Source of the DNA: Planctomycetota bacterium
Lineage (GTDB): Bacteria > Planctomycetota > Planctomycetia > Pirellulales > Pirellulaceae
Direction: 5' to 3'
Assembly: GCA_018970165.1 (NCBI GenBank)
Contig: JAGWWZ010000005.1
Span: 1 to 52,482 of the forward strand
Length of the DNA: 52,482 nt
The notes under the pieces were generated by a model, which saw nothing but the letters and a program-made list of their open reading frames with translations, was not told the DNA's origin and ran no database searches. Each line of letters opens with the position of its first letter. The first letter of the stretch is position 1. Position numbers and translations under genes: made by a program. Positions 16,862 to 25,760 of the stretch are shown here, one piece after another.

Positions 16862-17806
16862 TCACGACATGCGATCGTTATCGAGTTGGAAAATATCCAG
16901 CAAAAGCTTGTTGCATGAGATCGTGATATCGGACTGCCTAATCGCGCTCTCGTTGTGCAGTAGTCGCTTGAACCTACCGTTGCCCAGACAATCAATAGGA
17001 AAGTGGTCGCTGTTGTTCTTAACGTAGATAAACTGTGGCGTTAAAACCGATATGGTGATTTGCTCCCGGCTTGCTTCTTTCACATCCTCTTTGGCAGCAA
17101 TAATCAGTCGATGCAGAGGATCGCCGAACACCATTTCAAAAGGACTAGGCTCCCTAGATTTTTGACGCCCGATAGAGACCCTTTGGATCAAAGGAAAACG
17201 TTTCAGAGTCCGTCGCATCGAGTCGTGGTCGTCCATGTAGCTGGATCCGATAAGCTCCTCATAATCCGTCGACCCTCTCTCCAAAAGCTCAAAGATGATG
17301 GAGTTGGTTTTCGGAGCAATAAATAGTCGATGCTCAGACGGGGGAATGATACAGCCGTACACCGCTTCATAGTCTTCGCTTCGACCTCCATCGGCATACG
17401 CATTTCTCGCTTTCAATTCCTCCCTTGCCAATGTCGGGAACTTCTTTACGGCATTTGGGTTAAGTCCGAGCGTAGAGAGGTACTTGGGGACATTCGGTAA
17501 CTGGTTCAGTTGCGCAAGCAAGATATCCGCAGGAACCTGCTTCCAGTGATTCGATACGTAATCACGCCAAGTTCGCAGACACAAACAGTTGGCGGAGCAA
17601 ATAAGGTCGATTAGAAATTCAGTCCGCAAACCGCTCGGGAGATTCTGGAGGGATTTCGCCAAGCGTCGCGGAAAGTCCCTTGCTATGTCGGGGAAGGTCA
17701 TGTCAGCGACTAGTTCGCGACTACAACTCTCCTCAAATTCGATAAGGTACCGTTCTTCACGCCTGGAATTCCAAGAACTCGGCGGCGTGTTGGACTCTCC
17801 AATCAT
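16862..17806 (-). CDS. Protein of unknown function in the kinase-TIR/STAND island
   Basis: I do not recognise this 314-residue protein. It is soluble-looking, mixed alpha/beta and charged, with no signal peptide or transmembrane helix. Visible features are a Cys-bearing helix (LICSANCLCLRTW, about 68-80), a segment EAVYGCIIPPSEHRLFIAPKTN, and a C-terminal QITISVLTPQFIYVKNNSDHF. It converges with the ECF sigma gene, with 28 bases between the stops. GGAG about 8 bases before the ATG supports the start. Position suggests it belongs to the neighbouring signalling island, but this is only contextual, and it could be independent. Confidence 0.7.
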   Translation of the reverse strand: MIGESNTPPSSWNSRREERYLIEFEESCSRELVADMTFPDIARDFPRRLAKSLQNLPSGLRTEFLIDLICSANCLCLRTWRDYVSNHWKQVPADILLAQLNQLPNVPKYLSTLGLNPNAVKKFPTLAREELKARNAYADGGRSEDYEAVYGCIIPPSEHRLFIAPKTNSIIFELLERGSTDYEELIGSSYMDDHDSMRRTLKRFPLIQRVSIGRQKSREPSPFEMVFGDPLHRLIIAAKEDVKEASREQITISVLTPQFIYVKNNSDHFPIDCLGNGRFKRLLHNESAIRQSDITISCNKLLLDIFQLDNDRMS

Positions 17807-17907
17807 GTCCCAACTCCAAGGAATGCTCGCTCACTCACGATTATTTGACCTAATCCTAGCATGTTAACCACTGCTATTTCCTAAGTCAAACAGCCCCCAA
17901 ACGACAA

Positions 17908-17935
17908 CAGCCCAGCGGTGTCAATCGCCGGGCCG
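17908..17935 (-). terminator. Rho-independent-like terminator of the RTX-calpain gene
   Basis: Read on the minus strand, a 10-bp stem (arms 17926-17935 and 17908-17917, two G-U pairs) encloses an 8-base loop and is followed by TTGTCGTTT. On the plus strand the same two positions are A-C mismatches, so the hairpin suits minus-strand transcripts. It lies 47 bases after the stop codon at 17982. Confidence 0.6.
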
Positions 17936-17981
17936 TTTCTATTTCCGGAATTCCGAATCGCTTGTTTATGGAGTCGCTTGT

Positions 17982-19637
17982 TTACAGGCGAGCCGATTCG
18001 ATACCGCGGCTCCCCAGCCACATCGCGGTCACGAATTGCTGAGCAGAGAGGGTAACCCAGCCATCATTCGCGTTTCCATCGGGAGGAGCCGTGCCATCAA
18101 CGCCCCATGGATTGCGGAGGGTGACCGAAACCGCAATGCCGTTGACATAGTTGACTCGGTGAACCATGTAGGCGTGGTCACCGACGATCGGGACGCTCGT
18201 ACCACTCCTCGCATGGTAGACCACGGCTTTGCCAGCAGCTAATTCTCTGGCCACATAGTCCAACGCTTCGGTCCCTTGATTCCGTGCGAATCCGCGTTGC
18301 GCGTATTCCGTTCCGCCGATGGCCTGGAAGACCTCCATGCCGAATCCACCCTCGATCCCGCTGTAGCCACGGCTCGTGCGATGGAAAGCGAAGGCCTTCT
18401 CGAAGATCGCAACCCAGAGACTGTTGCCCTGACCAAGTTGAGCATACGCTGGTCGGCCACCATTCACATACAGCTCACCATCCACCCGATAGAATCGACC
18501 TCCTAGAGCCGCTCCATAGGTTCCGTCACCGAAATCCACGATCGATCGAAGGATGCTCATGGAGTTTTGTCGAGCAGCCGTGGCTATACCCGCAAGCATC
18601 CAGCAGTCTCCCAAAGCTCCCTGAACAATATCCATTTCACTCGGGCCAGACGCCGAAAACAGTGGATTGGAAGAAAAGTTCACTTTGCTCAGACTGGTTC
18701 TTGCAGTCGGATCAGTAATGTTATCGCCATCGAGTGTGCGGTCGGCACCATTCGCGAAACTGCTCACACGCTTGATTGTCCAGGAATTCTCCATGGCATC
18801 GGCGTCGAGAATGGAATCGCCGTTGTCCATCCAAAGAATGTCGACGCCTGAACCACCCCAGATCCGATCGACAGTGCTGCTATCGACGCTGATAATTGTG
18901 TCCATCCCATCTCCACCAAGGAGTTGATCGGCCCCCAATCCACCGTTGAGATAGTCGTTATCTTCCTGGCCGAACAATGTGTCGTTTCCATCATCGCCGA
19001 ACAAGCGGTCGATTCCTTGGTTCCCCTGCAACTCATCATTGCCAGCTTCGCCATTGAGAATATCGTTCCCCATCCCGCCCATTAACGTGTCGTTCCCACT
19101 CCCGCCGCTAAGTGTGTCATTGCCGCTTCCGCCATCCAAGCGGTCATCGCCATCCATGCCCCTTAGGGTATCATCGCCGTTTCCACCCTGGAGCTCGTCG
19201 TTGCCACCATTGCCCACAAGCGTATCATTGCCATCACCGCCAACGAGCATATCCGCTCCGTTGTAACCCTCGAGATGATCGTTCCCTGCATTTCCAAAAG
19301 CGCGAACCGACAGATTGGGTACCTTGTTCACGAAGCGATCGTTACCGGCTCCTCCTTGAAACTCAACACGGGAAACGGTACTCGCAGCATAACTCCAGGA
19401 ACGATTGGTCGATTGATCATGGACCCGATAATTGCTACCTTCAACTCTTACCTCGACGCTTGTCGATGCATTGTCAGTCCGCACAACCAACGTTCGATCG
19501 GCTGTGAACGAGAGGGAAGCGACCGCCATCAAGTCGCGGCTCTCAAGCGACTCCACAATTGCTCGACGCGTTTGAACGCGACGCATCTTTTTGGCAGGTG
19601 CACGTTTCGACATCCGTTTGTGAATTTTAATAAACAT
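17982..19637 (-). CDS. RTX-repeat protein with calpain-like (C2) cysteine protease domain
   Basis: This 551-residue protein has a basic N-terminus and the planctomycete surface motif [11 protein letters not shown] (27-37). Residues about 95-265 are glycine-aspartate RTX nonapeptides such as [20 protein letters not shown], which bind Ca2+. Residues about 330-551 are a calpain-family peptidase: C345 in [14 protein letters not shown]488 in VGDHAYMVH and N509 in LRNPWG, so the triad is intact. It is probably exported and Ca2+-dependent, with the RTX region assisting folding outside the cell. GGAC precedes the ATG. The fusion of RTX repeats with a calpain domain is known in scattered bacteria but uncommon; substrate unknown. 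Confidence 0.88.
   Translation of the reverse strand: MFIKIHKRMSKRAPAKKMRRVQTRRAIVESLESRDLMAVASLSFTADRTLVVRTDNASTSVEVRVEGSNYRVHDQSTNRSWSYAASTVSRVEFQGGAGNDRFVNKVPNLSVRAFGNAGNDHLEGYNGADMLVGGDGNDTLVGNGGNDELQGGNGDDTLRGMDGDDRLDGGSGNDTLSGGSGNDTLMGGMGNDILNGEAGNDELQGNQGIDRLFGDDGNDTLFGQEDNDYLNGGLGADQLLGGDGMDTIISVDSSTVDRIWGGSGVDILWMDNGDSILDADAMENSWTIKRVSSFANGADRTLDGDNITDPTARTSLSKVNFSSNPLFSASGPSEMDIVQGALGDCWMLAGIATAARQNSMSILRSIVDFGDGTYGAALGGRFYRVDGELYVNGGRPAYAQLGQGNSLWVAIFEKAFAFHRTSRGYSGIEGGFGMEVFQAIGGTEYAQRGFARNQGTEALDYVARELAAGKAVVYHARSGTSVPIVGDHAYMVHRVNYVNGIAVSVTLRNPWGVDGTAPPDGNANDGWVTLSAQQFVTAMWLGSRGIESARL
18880..19360 (-). repeat. RTX (GGxGxDxLx) coding repeats
   Basis: About 17-18 consecutive nine-residue units rich in Gly, Asn and Asp encode Ca2+-binding beta-roll turns within the calpain-like protein. 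The nucleotide sequence repeats with a period of about 27 bases, most clearly at 19060-19250. Confidence 0.8.
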
Positions 19638-19948
19638 TTTGTGGTCCTTTGCGAGGTTTTAGGGGCAACGCGTCCAATGAACATCAAAAGATGATCGCTC
19701 GTTGATATGCCAATGCGGATAGCAAGCATGGACCGGAAATGGTGAACCAGGGAAAATAGAAAAAAAGGTTCAAGCGGCTTCGCCGGTAATGGTGCATCAA
19801 AAAATATTGCTAGCTCTCTAGCAACGATTCCTATGCGAAAGCTGAAACTGGCCTGGGGTTGCAGGCCGATACTTCGTATGGTTGGAATGTATCTCCTTGG
19901 ACCTGAGATCCGCTCGTCGGATTCGTTGCCCGGAACGTAGGTATACCC
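19638..19948. other. Divergent intergenic region with a small perfect hairpin
   Basis: These 311 bases lie between the RTX-calpain gene (-) and the LpoB-like gene (+). TTGCTAG (19807-19813) and CTAGCAA (19818-19824) form a 7-bp stem with a CTCT loop just after an A-rich stretch. No gene, tRNA or clear sigma-70 promoter was recognised. Confidence 0.4.
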
Positions 19949-20620
19949 ATGCGACGTCGAGAATGGCTGATTGGATTGTCTAGTGGATCTCTTTTCTTAT
20001 CCTGCGGTTGTCGCGGCTATCAGCACGGACATCTCTTAAGCGCCAATGACAAGAACATCGTGGGCAGCCACGAGGCAGGTTCAGAGGTATTCGATCCATT
20101 GGTGGACGAGACGGTCGCCAAGCTTCTTGTCCGCCAAGAGCAGGCATGGCCGGAATGCCAAGTCGGTCCCGATGGAATGCCGATGAAGAAGTCGATTTGC
20201 TTTGTCTGCGTCGAAAACAAAATGGCGGAAGACATCGGAGACTTCAAAGATCAACTCTATCAACAGATCGACAGCCGTATCCTCGAATCCAACGCGTTCC
20301 AACCGATCAGCCGACGCATGGTTGACGCCGCTCTGCATGAAACACGCTTGCGCCCCGACTCGCTCATGGTCCCCGACAATATGCGTTTATTCACCTCTGT
20401 CCTTGATCGGAGCGGAGCACCAGTAGATTATTTGCTCTACGCAACACTGACGAGCGGAACTACCAAACGCAACTCCTCGACCCAACGCGATTACCTGCTG
20501 ACGCTCGAGATGGTCAACGTCCATAATGGCCAATACGACAAACAATCGTCGGAGATCCGCAAGGGATACCACAAGACGGCGATGGGGCAGTACTGGAACT
20601 ACAATCCCTTCAAGCGATGA
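19949..20620 (+). CDS. LpoB-like lipoprotein
   Basis: The 223-residue protein starts MRRREWLIGL and has a lipoprotein-type signal with Cys at 19 and 21. The segment from about 80 to 205 (VENKMAEDIGDFKDQLYQQI, then NAFQPISRRMVDAALHETRL, then DYLLYATLTSGT and DYLLTLEMVNVHNG) matches the LpoB / COG3417 pattern. In E. coli LpoB activates the peptidoglycan synthase PBP1b from the outer membrane; family members elsewhere are not characterised. The 3' end overlaps the next gene by 4 bases, and the pair LpoB-like plus COG3014-like is a recurrent one in other bacteria. Family assignment is from pattern recognition only. Confidence 0.65.
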   Translation: MRRREWLIGLSSGSLFLSCGCRGYQHGHLLSANDKNIVGSHEAGSEVFDPLVDETVAKLLVRQEQAWPECQVGPDGMPMKKSICFVCVENKMAEDIGDFKDQLYQQIDSRILESNAFQPISRRMVDAALHETRLRPDSLMVPDNMRLFTSVLDRSGAPVDYLLYATLTSGTTKRNSSTQRDYLLTLEMVNVHNGQYDKQSSEIRKGYHKTAMGQYWNYNPFKR

Positions 20621-21978
20621 TCGGCCGCCTGCAAGCATCGAAGTCTTGGTGGGTTTGCTGCGCTGTAGCGATTGTCCAGATATCTCTTACGACTGGATGT
20701 ACGACCCATGCGAAACGTATTGCGATTCCTCGCACACACTTCTACGATGGTCAGTTCACGGTCTGCCGCGAGCAACTCGAAAAGATCGCAAAGAACCATC
20801 GTCAAGATCGGGACGTCGCCAATCTAGATCTAGCGATGGTCGATTTGCTGGAAGGCCAAACCGAACGAGCAGAGCGGCGACTCCGAGAAGTTCGCGATCG
20901 ATTTGATCATCTGGAGCAGGCATCGTTAACCGAGAAGACGATATCGATGTGGACCGACGACTCGGTTCGCGCCTACGCAGGCGAGGATTACGAAAAAATT
21001 CTGCTGCGTGTCTTCCTGGCCTTAGCCAGTCTCATGCGCGATGGTACCGATGCGGAAAGCTATACCCTTCAGATCCAAGATAAGCATGACGAGATTCGCC
21101 AACGATTGGGCCAAAGCGAAATCGATAACGCAGCCACATCAAATCGCTTCGGATTACCGATCGGTTTCTATCTGCGCGGCATGTTGCGCGAGCAAACACA
21201 TCAAAACTACGACGATGCCCTTCGGGCCTACTCTCAAGCAGCTTCGATCTTGCCCGAGTGTGTACCGCTGCAGTGGGACATGGCAAGAGTGCAGCAAGGA
21301 GTCCATTCCAAGCCTGGTTGCGGTGTGGTGATTGTGTTCGCTATGGTAGGTCGCGGCCCGTACAAAATCGAAGTCAACGAGCGTCCCACCAGCGATGCTC
21401 TGTTGATCGCGGATCGAATCATCTCTGCAGTAGGACCCTACCAGCTCCCTCCTACGATCGCGCCGATCAAAGTACCCGATATCACCGTACCTCCGGGCGA
21501 TGTCGACTCGGTTTTCGTCTCTGTGGAAGGCCAACAGGTCGGTCCCACAGTCTCGCTGGCCAATGTTGAACAACTTGCCGAAACAACCTACCGATCCCAG
21601 CGAGATCAAATCGTAGCCCGCGCAGTTGCTCGGCGAGTCGTCAAAAAAGCGACGGTTGTGACGGCGAAGAATTCGATCGGTGCCAACGATTTGACCGGAC
21701 TCGGAATGGATCTCGCGGGCGTGGCCTGGGAGGCAACCGAAACCGCAGATACCCGTTGCTGGGGCCTGCTCCCTCGTGACATCCAGATTCTACGAGTTGA
21801 GGTGCCTTCGGGGGATCATTCGCTCCAGGTCTCGCCGATGTTTGGCAATTATTTGCACGGTGTACCTCGCGCTGTCGACGTTCATGTCGATGATGGTCGC
21901 AACTCCTATGTGCTTTGTTGGTTCCCAGACTCCCAAACCGCCGGTCGGGTACTTGCCAGCCACGTTCGATCGCGCTAG
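20617..21978 (+). CDS. COG3014-like TPR lipoprotein
   Basis: The 453-residue protein has a lipobox LTTGC (C28). A helical region (FYDGQFTVCREQLEKIAKNH, DLAMVDLLEGQTERAERRL, then YAGEDYEKILLRVFLALASL) shows the arrangement of the COG3014 family, in which a gene partner is usually LpoB- or CsgG-like. GCGVVIVFAMVGRGPYKIEV (about 228-247) is the start of a conserved C-terminal domain. Its ATG overlaps the previous stop (ATGA, 20617-20620), so the two lipoproteins are probably made together and may form an envelope complex. Molecular function is unknown in the family. It converges with hypE. Confidence 0.7.
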   Translation: MIGRLQASKSWWVCCAVAIVQISLTTGCTTHAKRIAIPRTHFYDGQFTVCREQLEKIAKNHRQDRDVANLDLAMVDLLEGQTERAERRLREVRDRFDHLEQASLTEKTISMWTDDSVRAYAGEDYEKILLRVFLALASLMRDGTDAESYTLQIQDKHDEIRQRLGQSEIDNAATSNRFGLPIGFYLRGMLREQTHQNYDDALRAYSQAASILPECVPLQWDMARVQQGVHSKPGCGVVIVFAMVGRGPYKIEVNERPTSDALLIADRIISAVGPYQLPPTIAPIKVPDITVPPGDVDSVFVSVEGQQVGPTVSLANVEQLAETTYRSQRDQIVARAVARRVVKKATVVTAKNSIGANDLTGLGMDLAGVAWEATETADTRCWGLLPRDIQILRVEVPSGDHSLQVSPMFGNYLHGVPRAVDVHVDDGRNSYVLCWFPDSQTAGRVLASHVRSR

Positions 21979-22065
21979 AGAGAAATGGCGTGTCCCACGG
22001 ACTGCGGACGAGCGCGCACGGACGCAGAGTATTCTGTAGCACTTTGACCAGCAGAACGAGCGATC

Positions 22066-23157
22066 TCAGCAGATTCTCGGCAATTGCTCTCCGACTGGTA
22101 TCGGTATCATCCGAACGGTCCCCAAGCGAGTCCGCATGACAACGCGGTGCGATGCATCGGCAACAACTCGCCCAATTCGCGTTGCGTATTGCCCAAGCTG
22201 ATGCGATTTCATGGCGTGCAATACACGATCGACGGAACCATCCGGAACGATCGCGATTACTTTCCCTTCGTTGGCGACTGCGAGGGGATCCAAACCAAAC
22301 AATTCACACGCGGAATGAACTGCAGCATGGACCGGTATCGCGGCTTCATCGAGTTCGATTCCGACCTTTGCAGCTGAGGCAATTTCGTAAAGGGCAGCAG
22401 CAGCACCACCGCGAGTTGGATCGCGCAAACATCGCACCTCCGGACATGTGCCTAACATCGCAGCGACAAGTTCGTAAAGAGGAGCCGTGTCGCTAACGAT
22501 AGGACTTGCAAATTGCATCCCTGCGCGGTGGCTCAGAATTGCCATACCATGATCGCCGAGATTACCGTTGATCACAATCGCATCTCCCGGTTTCGCATGA
22601 CGTATCGATAGATCTATCCCTTCCCGAACCTCGCCAATCCCAGAGGTCGCGATGTAACATCCATCGCCATGCCCTTTCTCCACAACCTTGGTATCTCCCG
22701 CCACCACCGACACACCAACCCGCTTCGCTGCGGTTGCCATTGCATCAACAATGCTTTTCAAGGTCTCGATATCCAGCCCCTCTTCAAGAATGAACGCGGC
22801 GCTTATGGCCAACGGTTTGGCACCTCGCATCGCCAAGTCGTTGACCGTCCCATGGATCGCTAAATCTCCGATGCAACCACCTGGAAAGAATAAAGGCTGA
22901 ACCACATACGCATCGGTCGAGAAGGCCCATCGCCCATGCATCGGCTTGAGTAATGCCGCATCCTCTCGTTCGTTGAGTGCTGGGTTGTCCAATGCGCGAA
23001 GGAAAACATGTTCGAGCAGTTCCTGAGTCATCCTCCCGCCACCCCCGTGGGCCATCACGACGCGTGGGTAGTCGCTCATCGGACGAGGGCACTGGATAGA
23101 ACCGGAGTTTGCGAGCGGTGAATCGATCGAAGAGGAATCGGCAGGGGGATCCATCAT
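22066..23157 (-). CDS. hypE: Hydrogenase maturation protein HypE
   Basis: HypE (about 363 residues) dehydrates a C-terminal thiocarboxamide to the thiocyanate that supplies CN ligands to the [NiFe] centre. Visible marks are [69 protein letters not shown] and the invariant C-terminal PRIC, whose Cys receives the carbamoyl group. The start at 23157 is chosen because its ATG overlaps the hypD stop (ATGA). The open frame continues upstream to 23310 but that part does not look like HypE. A downstream start at [12 protein letters not shown] is also possible. It is the last gene of hypCDE. Confidence 0.93.
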   Translation of the reverse strand: MMDPPADSSSIDSPLANSGSIQCPRPMSDYPRVVMAHGGGGRMTQELLEHVFLRALDNPALNEREDAALLKPMHGRWAFSTDAYVVQPLFFPGGCIGDLAIHGTVNDLAMRGAKPLAISAAFILEEGLDIETLKSIVDAMATAAKRVGVSVVAGDTKVVEKGHGDGCYIATSGIGEVREGIDLSIRHAKPGDAIVINGNLGDHGMAILSHRAGMQFASPIVSDTAPLYELVAAMLGTCPEVRCLRDPTRGGAAAALYEIASAAKVGIELDEAAIPVHAAVHSACELFGLDPLAVANEGKVIAIVPDGSVDRVLHAMKSHQLGQYATRIGRVVADASHRVVMRTRLGTVRMIPIPVGEQLPRIC

Positions 23158-24239
23158 GATGTGCGATATTGGTAATGGGCCGCGCAAGCACCCTCGCTCG
23201 AAACCATCGTTGCCCCAAGCGGGGTGCGAGGTGTGCATTCCTTGCCAAATGCTGGGCACTGGCTCGGCTTGATCATGCCCCGAAGTACGTCTCCGGAACG
23301 ACAAATACATGACTCACTCGAGCAAACGCGGACATTCGCGAACTTGATCGAAGCGTCGAAAGCTTCGTAGGCAGGACTCAGCTTCCAACCGCTCCGTGGA
23401 ATCAAACCCAAACCTCGCCAGACTCGATCGGTGACAACGAATACCTCGTCGATTACCTTTTGCGCTTCGATATTCCCTTTCTCGGACACGACGCGAGCAT
23501 AGGCATTCTCCAGCCGATGCTCTCCCGTCTCCAATTGCTTCACCGCACGGCGTATTCCCTCCAGGAGATCGAGCGGCTCAAAGCCCGTTACGACGATCGG
23601 TACACGGTAGGTCTCGCAGAGTCGATGGTAATCGGAATACCCAGTCACGGCGCAAACGTGACCCGCCGCAAGAAAAGCGTTTACTGTGACTCCCGACGAT
23701 CGCATGATCGCTTCGATCGCAGGGGGAACCAACACATGCGCAACGAGCATTGAGAAATTGGCGATGCGATCTCGCTTGGCAATCTTTGCAGCCATCGCAT
23801 TCGCGGGGGCTGTGGTCTCAAATCCGATCGCCAAGAACACGACCTGCTTCTCCGGATGGTTTCGGGCGATTTGAATCGCATCGAGTGGACTATAAACCAC
23901 GCGAACATCGCCGCCGGCTCCTTTGATGCGGATCAAATCCTCCCGAGATCCGGGGACTCGCAGCATATCCCCAAAGGAACACAAAATGGTGCCCGGCAGC
24001 GATGCGAGCGCCAGCGCGTTGTCGATTGTCTCAATCGGAGTGACGCATACTGGGCAACCCGGCCCATGAATCAATTCTATCTGTTTCGGAAGGAGTTGAT
24101 CGATCCCGTGTCGAAGGATCGCATGCGTTTGCCCGCCGCATACCTCCATTATTTTCCAAGGCCGAGTGGTCAGCCTGGCGATTTGTTTCGCAATCTGCAT
24201 CGCCTTGGTGCTATCGCGGTATTCCTCAAGATGTTTCAT
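23154..24239 (-). CDS. hypD: Hydrogenase maturation protein HypD
   Basis: The 361-residue protein has the HypD signatures [31 protein letters not shown] and the C-terminal cysteine-rich [14 protein letters not shown], then [20 protein letters not shown], which ligate a [4Fe-4S] cluster. HypD with HypC is the scaffold on which Fe(CN)2CO is assembled for [NiFe]-hydrogenase. It overlaps hypC by 4 bases upstream and hypE by 4 bases downstream, so hypCDE is a translationally coupled operon. All expected cysteines appear present. No oddity is seen. Confidence 0.95.
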   Translation of the reverse strand: MKHLEEYRDSTKAMQIAKQIARLTTRPWKIMEVCGGQTHAILRHGIDQLLPKQIELIHGPGCPVCVTPIETIDNALALASLPGTILCSFGDMLRVPGSREDLIRIKGAGGDVRVVYSPLDAIQIARNHPEKQVVFLAIGFETTAPANAMAAKIAKRDRIANFSMLVAHVLVPPAIEAIMRSSGVTVNAFLAAGHVCAVTGYSDYHRLCETYRVPIVVTGFEPLDLLEGIRRAVKQLETGEHRLENAYARVVSEKGNIEAQKVIDEVFVVTDRVWRGLGLIPRSGWKLSPAYEAFDASIKFANVRVCSSESCICRSGDVLRGMIKPSQCPAFGKECTPRTPLGATMVSSEGACAAHYQYRTS

Positions 24240-24493
24240 GAGTTTCGCAGTTCTTCCAGTCCTTCCTCGAGCAATCCTAATTCCGCAAACGTTCGCAACG
24301 ACTCCAGGGCCGACTGCTCATCGATGCGACTGATCGCAAACCCTACATGCACAATCGCGTATTCACCCACCGCGATGTTCGGCAAGTACTCCAGGCAGAC
24401 CTCTTTGGTGACGCCACCAAACTGCAATCGCCCCATTCGGATGCCGTCCGCTTCGTAGATCGTTTCAACCAAGCCTGGGATCGCTAAACACAT
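24236..24493 (-). CDS. hypC: Hydrogenase maturation chaperone HypC
   Basis: The 85-residue protein begins [12 protein letters not shown], in which Cys2, exposed after Met removal, carries the Fe(CN)2CO group between HypD and the hydrogenase large subunit. The central [16 protein letters not shown] is typical of HypC/HupF. It is the first gene of the coupled hypCDE operon and overlaps hypD by 4 bases (24236-24239). Its start lies 108 bases from the divergent hypA start, so a short shared control region serves both transcription units. Confidence 0.95.
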   Translation of the reverse strand: MCLAIPGLVETIYEADGIRMGRLQFGGVTKEVCLEYLPNIAVGEYAIVHVGFAISRIDEQSALESLRTFAELGLLEEGLEELRNS

Positions 24494-24601
24494 TTTCGTT
24501 TCCGCACCTTTCCATCCCTGTTATACAATAAGGGAGCATATCGAGTCGAATGGCAAAGCCGCCGAATATTCATCCGGCGATCGTAGAGGAACCTAAAACG
24601 C

Positions 24602-25000
24602 ATGCACGAGTTGTCGATCGCTCTCAAACTAGTCGATCTGGCTTGCGAACACGCATCCTCGTGCCAAGAGATGCAGGTGGATGCTGTCCACATCGCCGTC
24701 GGAGCGTTGAGCCACATTCACGAACCATCACTTCTCAGTGGCTTTGCAATCGCTCGCGAAGGAACGCTTGTATCGGAGGCCGAATTGATCATTCGCCAGG
24801 TTCCGCTGGTCCTAGCATGCACCGACTGCGAACGCGATTTTGAATCGAGCGGGATTCAGGATCTGCGTTGCCCGGTTTGCCATGGCTATTCGACTCAGGT
24901 CCGACACGGGAATGAACTCGATTTGGAGTTCCTATCTTTACGACCGCGACAAGATGAAAATATATCAATCGGGTCTGTTTCCAATCCAGCGAGGATCTAA
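24602..25000 (+). CDS. hypA: Nickel-delivery protein HypA
   Basis: The 132-residue protein starts MHELSIALKLVDLACEHA, with the Ni-binding His2. It has the zinc site C73, C76, C90 and C93 as two CxxC motifs (CTDC and CPVC). HypA hands Ni2+ to the hydrogenase large subunit with HypB. The start has little Shine-Dalgarno: AGGAACC lies at about 24588. The stop at 25000 is immediately followed by the hypB ATG, so the two are co-translated. It is divergent from hypC. Confidence 0.94.
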   Translation: MHELSIALKLVDLACEHASSCQEMQVDAVHIAVGALSHIHEPSLLSGFAIAREGTLVSEAELIIRQVPLVLACTDCERDFESSGIQDLRCPVCHGYSTQVRHGNELDLEFLSLRPRQDENISIGSVSNPARI

Positions 25001-25675
25001 ATGATGCAGGAACCCCGGATTCTTCAAGTCCGAACACAGATCCTCAAAAAAAATGACGAACTAGCTCGATCGATGCGAGAGCAGTTCCTGCAGGCGGGTG
25101 TGTTCGTTTCCAACTGGGTTTCCAGTCCCGGCTCTGGCAAAACGACCCTGCTGTTGGAGACGCTGACCCATCTCCGAAATATCGGGCAAAGAGTAGCAGC
25201 GATCGTGGGAGACCTGGAAACCGACAACGATGCCCAACGGCTAGCGCAGAGCGGCGCGCCGGTACGGCAGATCATGACGCATGGTTGTTGCCATCTCGAA
25301 GCGAACATGGTGGAGGAGCAACTCCACAATTGGTCCCTCTCTGATTTCGATTATCTGTTTGTTGAGAACGTAGGCAATCTTGTTTGTCCGACCAGTTGGG
25401 ATCTGGGGGAATCGCTCCGTGTCGCGCTGCTGTCCGTGACGGAGGGAGAAGATAAACCCCTCAAGTATCCTGGATTATTCAATACTTCGGATGTGGCTGT
25501 CCTGACCAAGATCGATTTGTCAGGCCCCTGCGATTTCGATCGCGATCGCGCGTTGGAGAATATTCAACGCGTACGACCGGGGATGCCGGTATTCGAGTTG
25601 TCCGCAAAGAGCGGTGAAGGATTGGATCGTTGGTTTCAATTCCTCATCCATCAGCGCTCCGCCACGATGGGTTAG
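25001..25675 (+). CDS. hypB: Hydrogenase nickel-incorporation GTPase HypB
   Basis: The 224-residue GTPase has the P-loop SSPGSGKTT (41-49), the metal-binding HGCCHLEANMV (C96, C97, H98) and GEDKPLKYPGLF, then VLTKIDLSG. The nucleotide-specificity motif reads TKID where NKxD is usual. The N-terminal His-rich nickel-storage stretch of some HypB proteins is absent, so this one would serve delivery rather than storage. HypB drives GTP-dependent Ni insertion with HypA, encoded immediately upstream without a gap. ATG 25001 is used; the second ATG at 25004 is equivalent. Confidence 0.94.
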   Translation: MMQEPRILQVRTQILKKNDELARSMREQFLQAGVFVSNWVSSPGSGKTTLLLETLTHLRNIGQRVAAIVGDLETDNDAQRLAQSGAPVRQIMTHGCCHLEANMVEEQLHNWSLSDFDYLFVENVGNLVCPTSWDLGESLRVALLSVTEGEDKPLKYPGLFNTSDVAVLTKIDLSGPCDFDRDRALENIQRVRPGMPVFELSAKSGEGLDRWFQFLIHQRSATMG

Positions 25676-25724
25676 CATCACTCGCAGATTCTCGTCTAGC
25701 GTCTTGCATCCGTTCGGTACCCTC

Positions 25725-25760
25725 TTCATATGGGATAAGTAGTTCATGTGGGATAAGTAG
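25725..25760. repeat. 18-bp tandem duplication at the hypF stop codon
   Basis: TTCATATGGGATAAGTAG (25725-25742) and TTCATGTGGGATAAGTAG (25743-25760) differ at one base. The second copy encodes the last residues and stop of HypF on the minus strand. The first copy contains a second stop in the same frame (TATCCCATATGA read on the minus strand), so the duplication doubles the end of the gene. Confidence 0.75.

Noticed and set aside
24494-24601. A clear sigma-70 promoter between hypC and hypA
   Set aside because: TATAC-type -10 candidates exist on both strands (about 24521-24530), but neither has a convincing -35 at proper distance.
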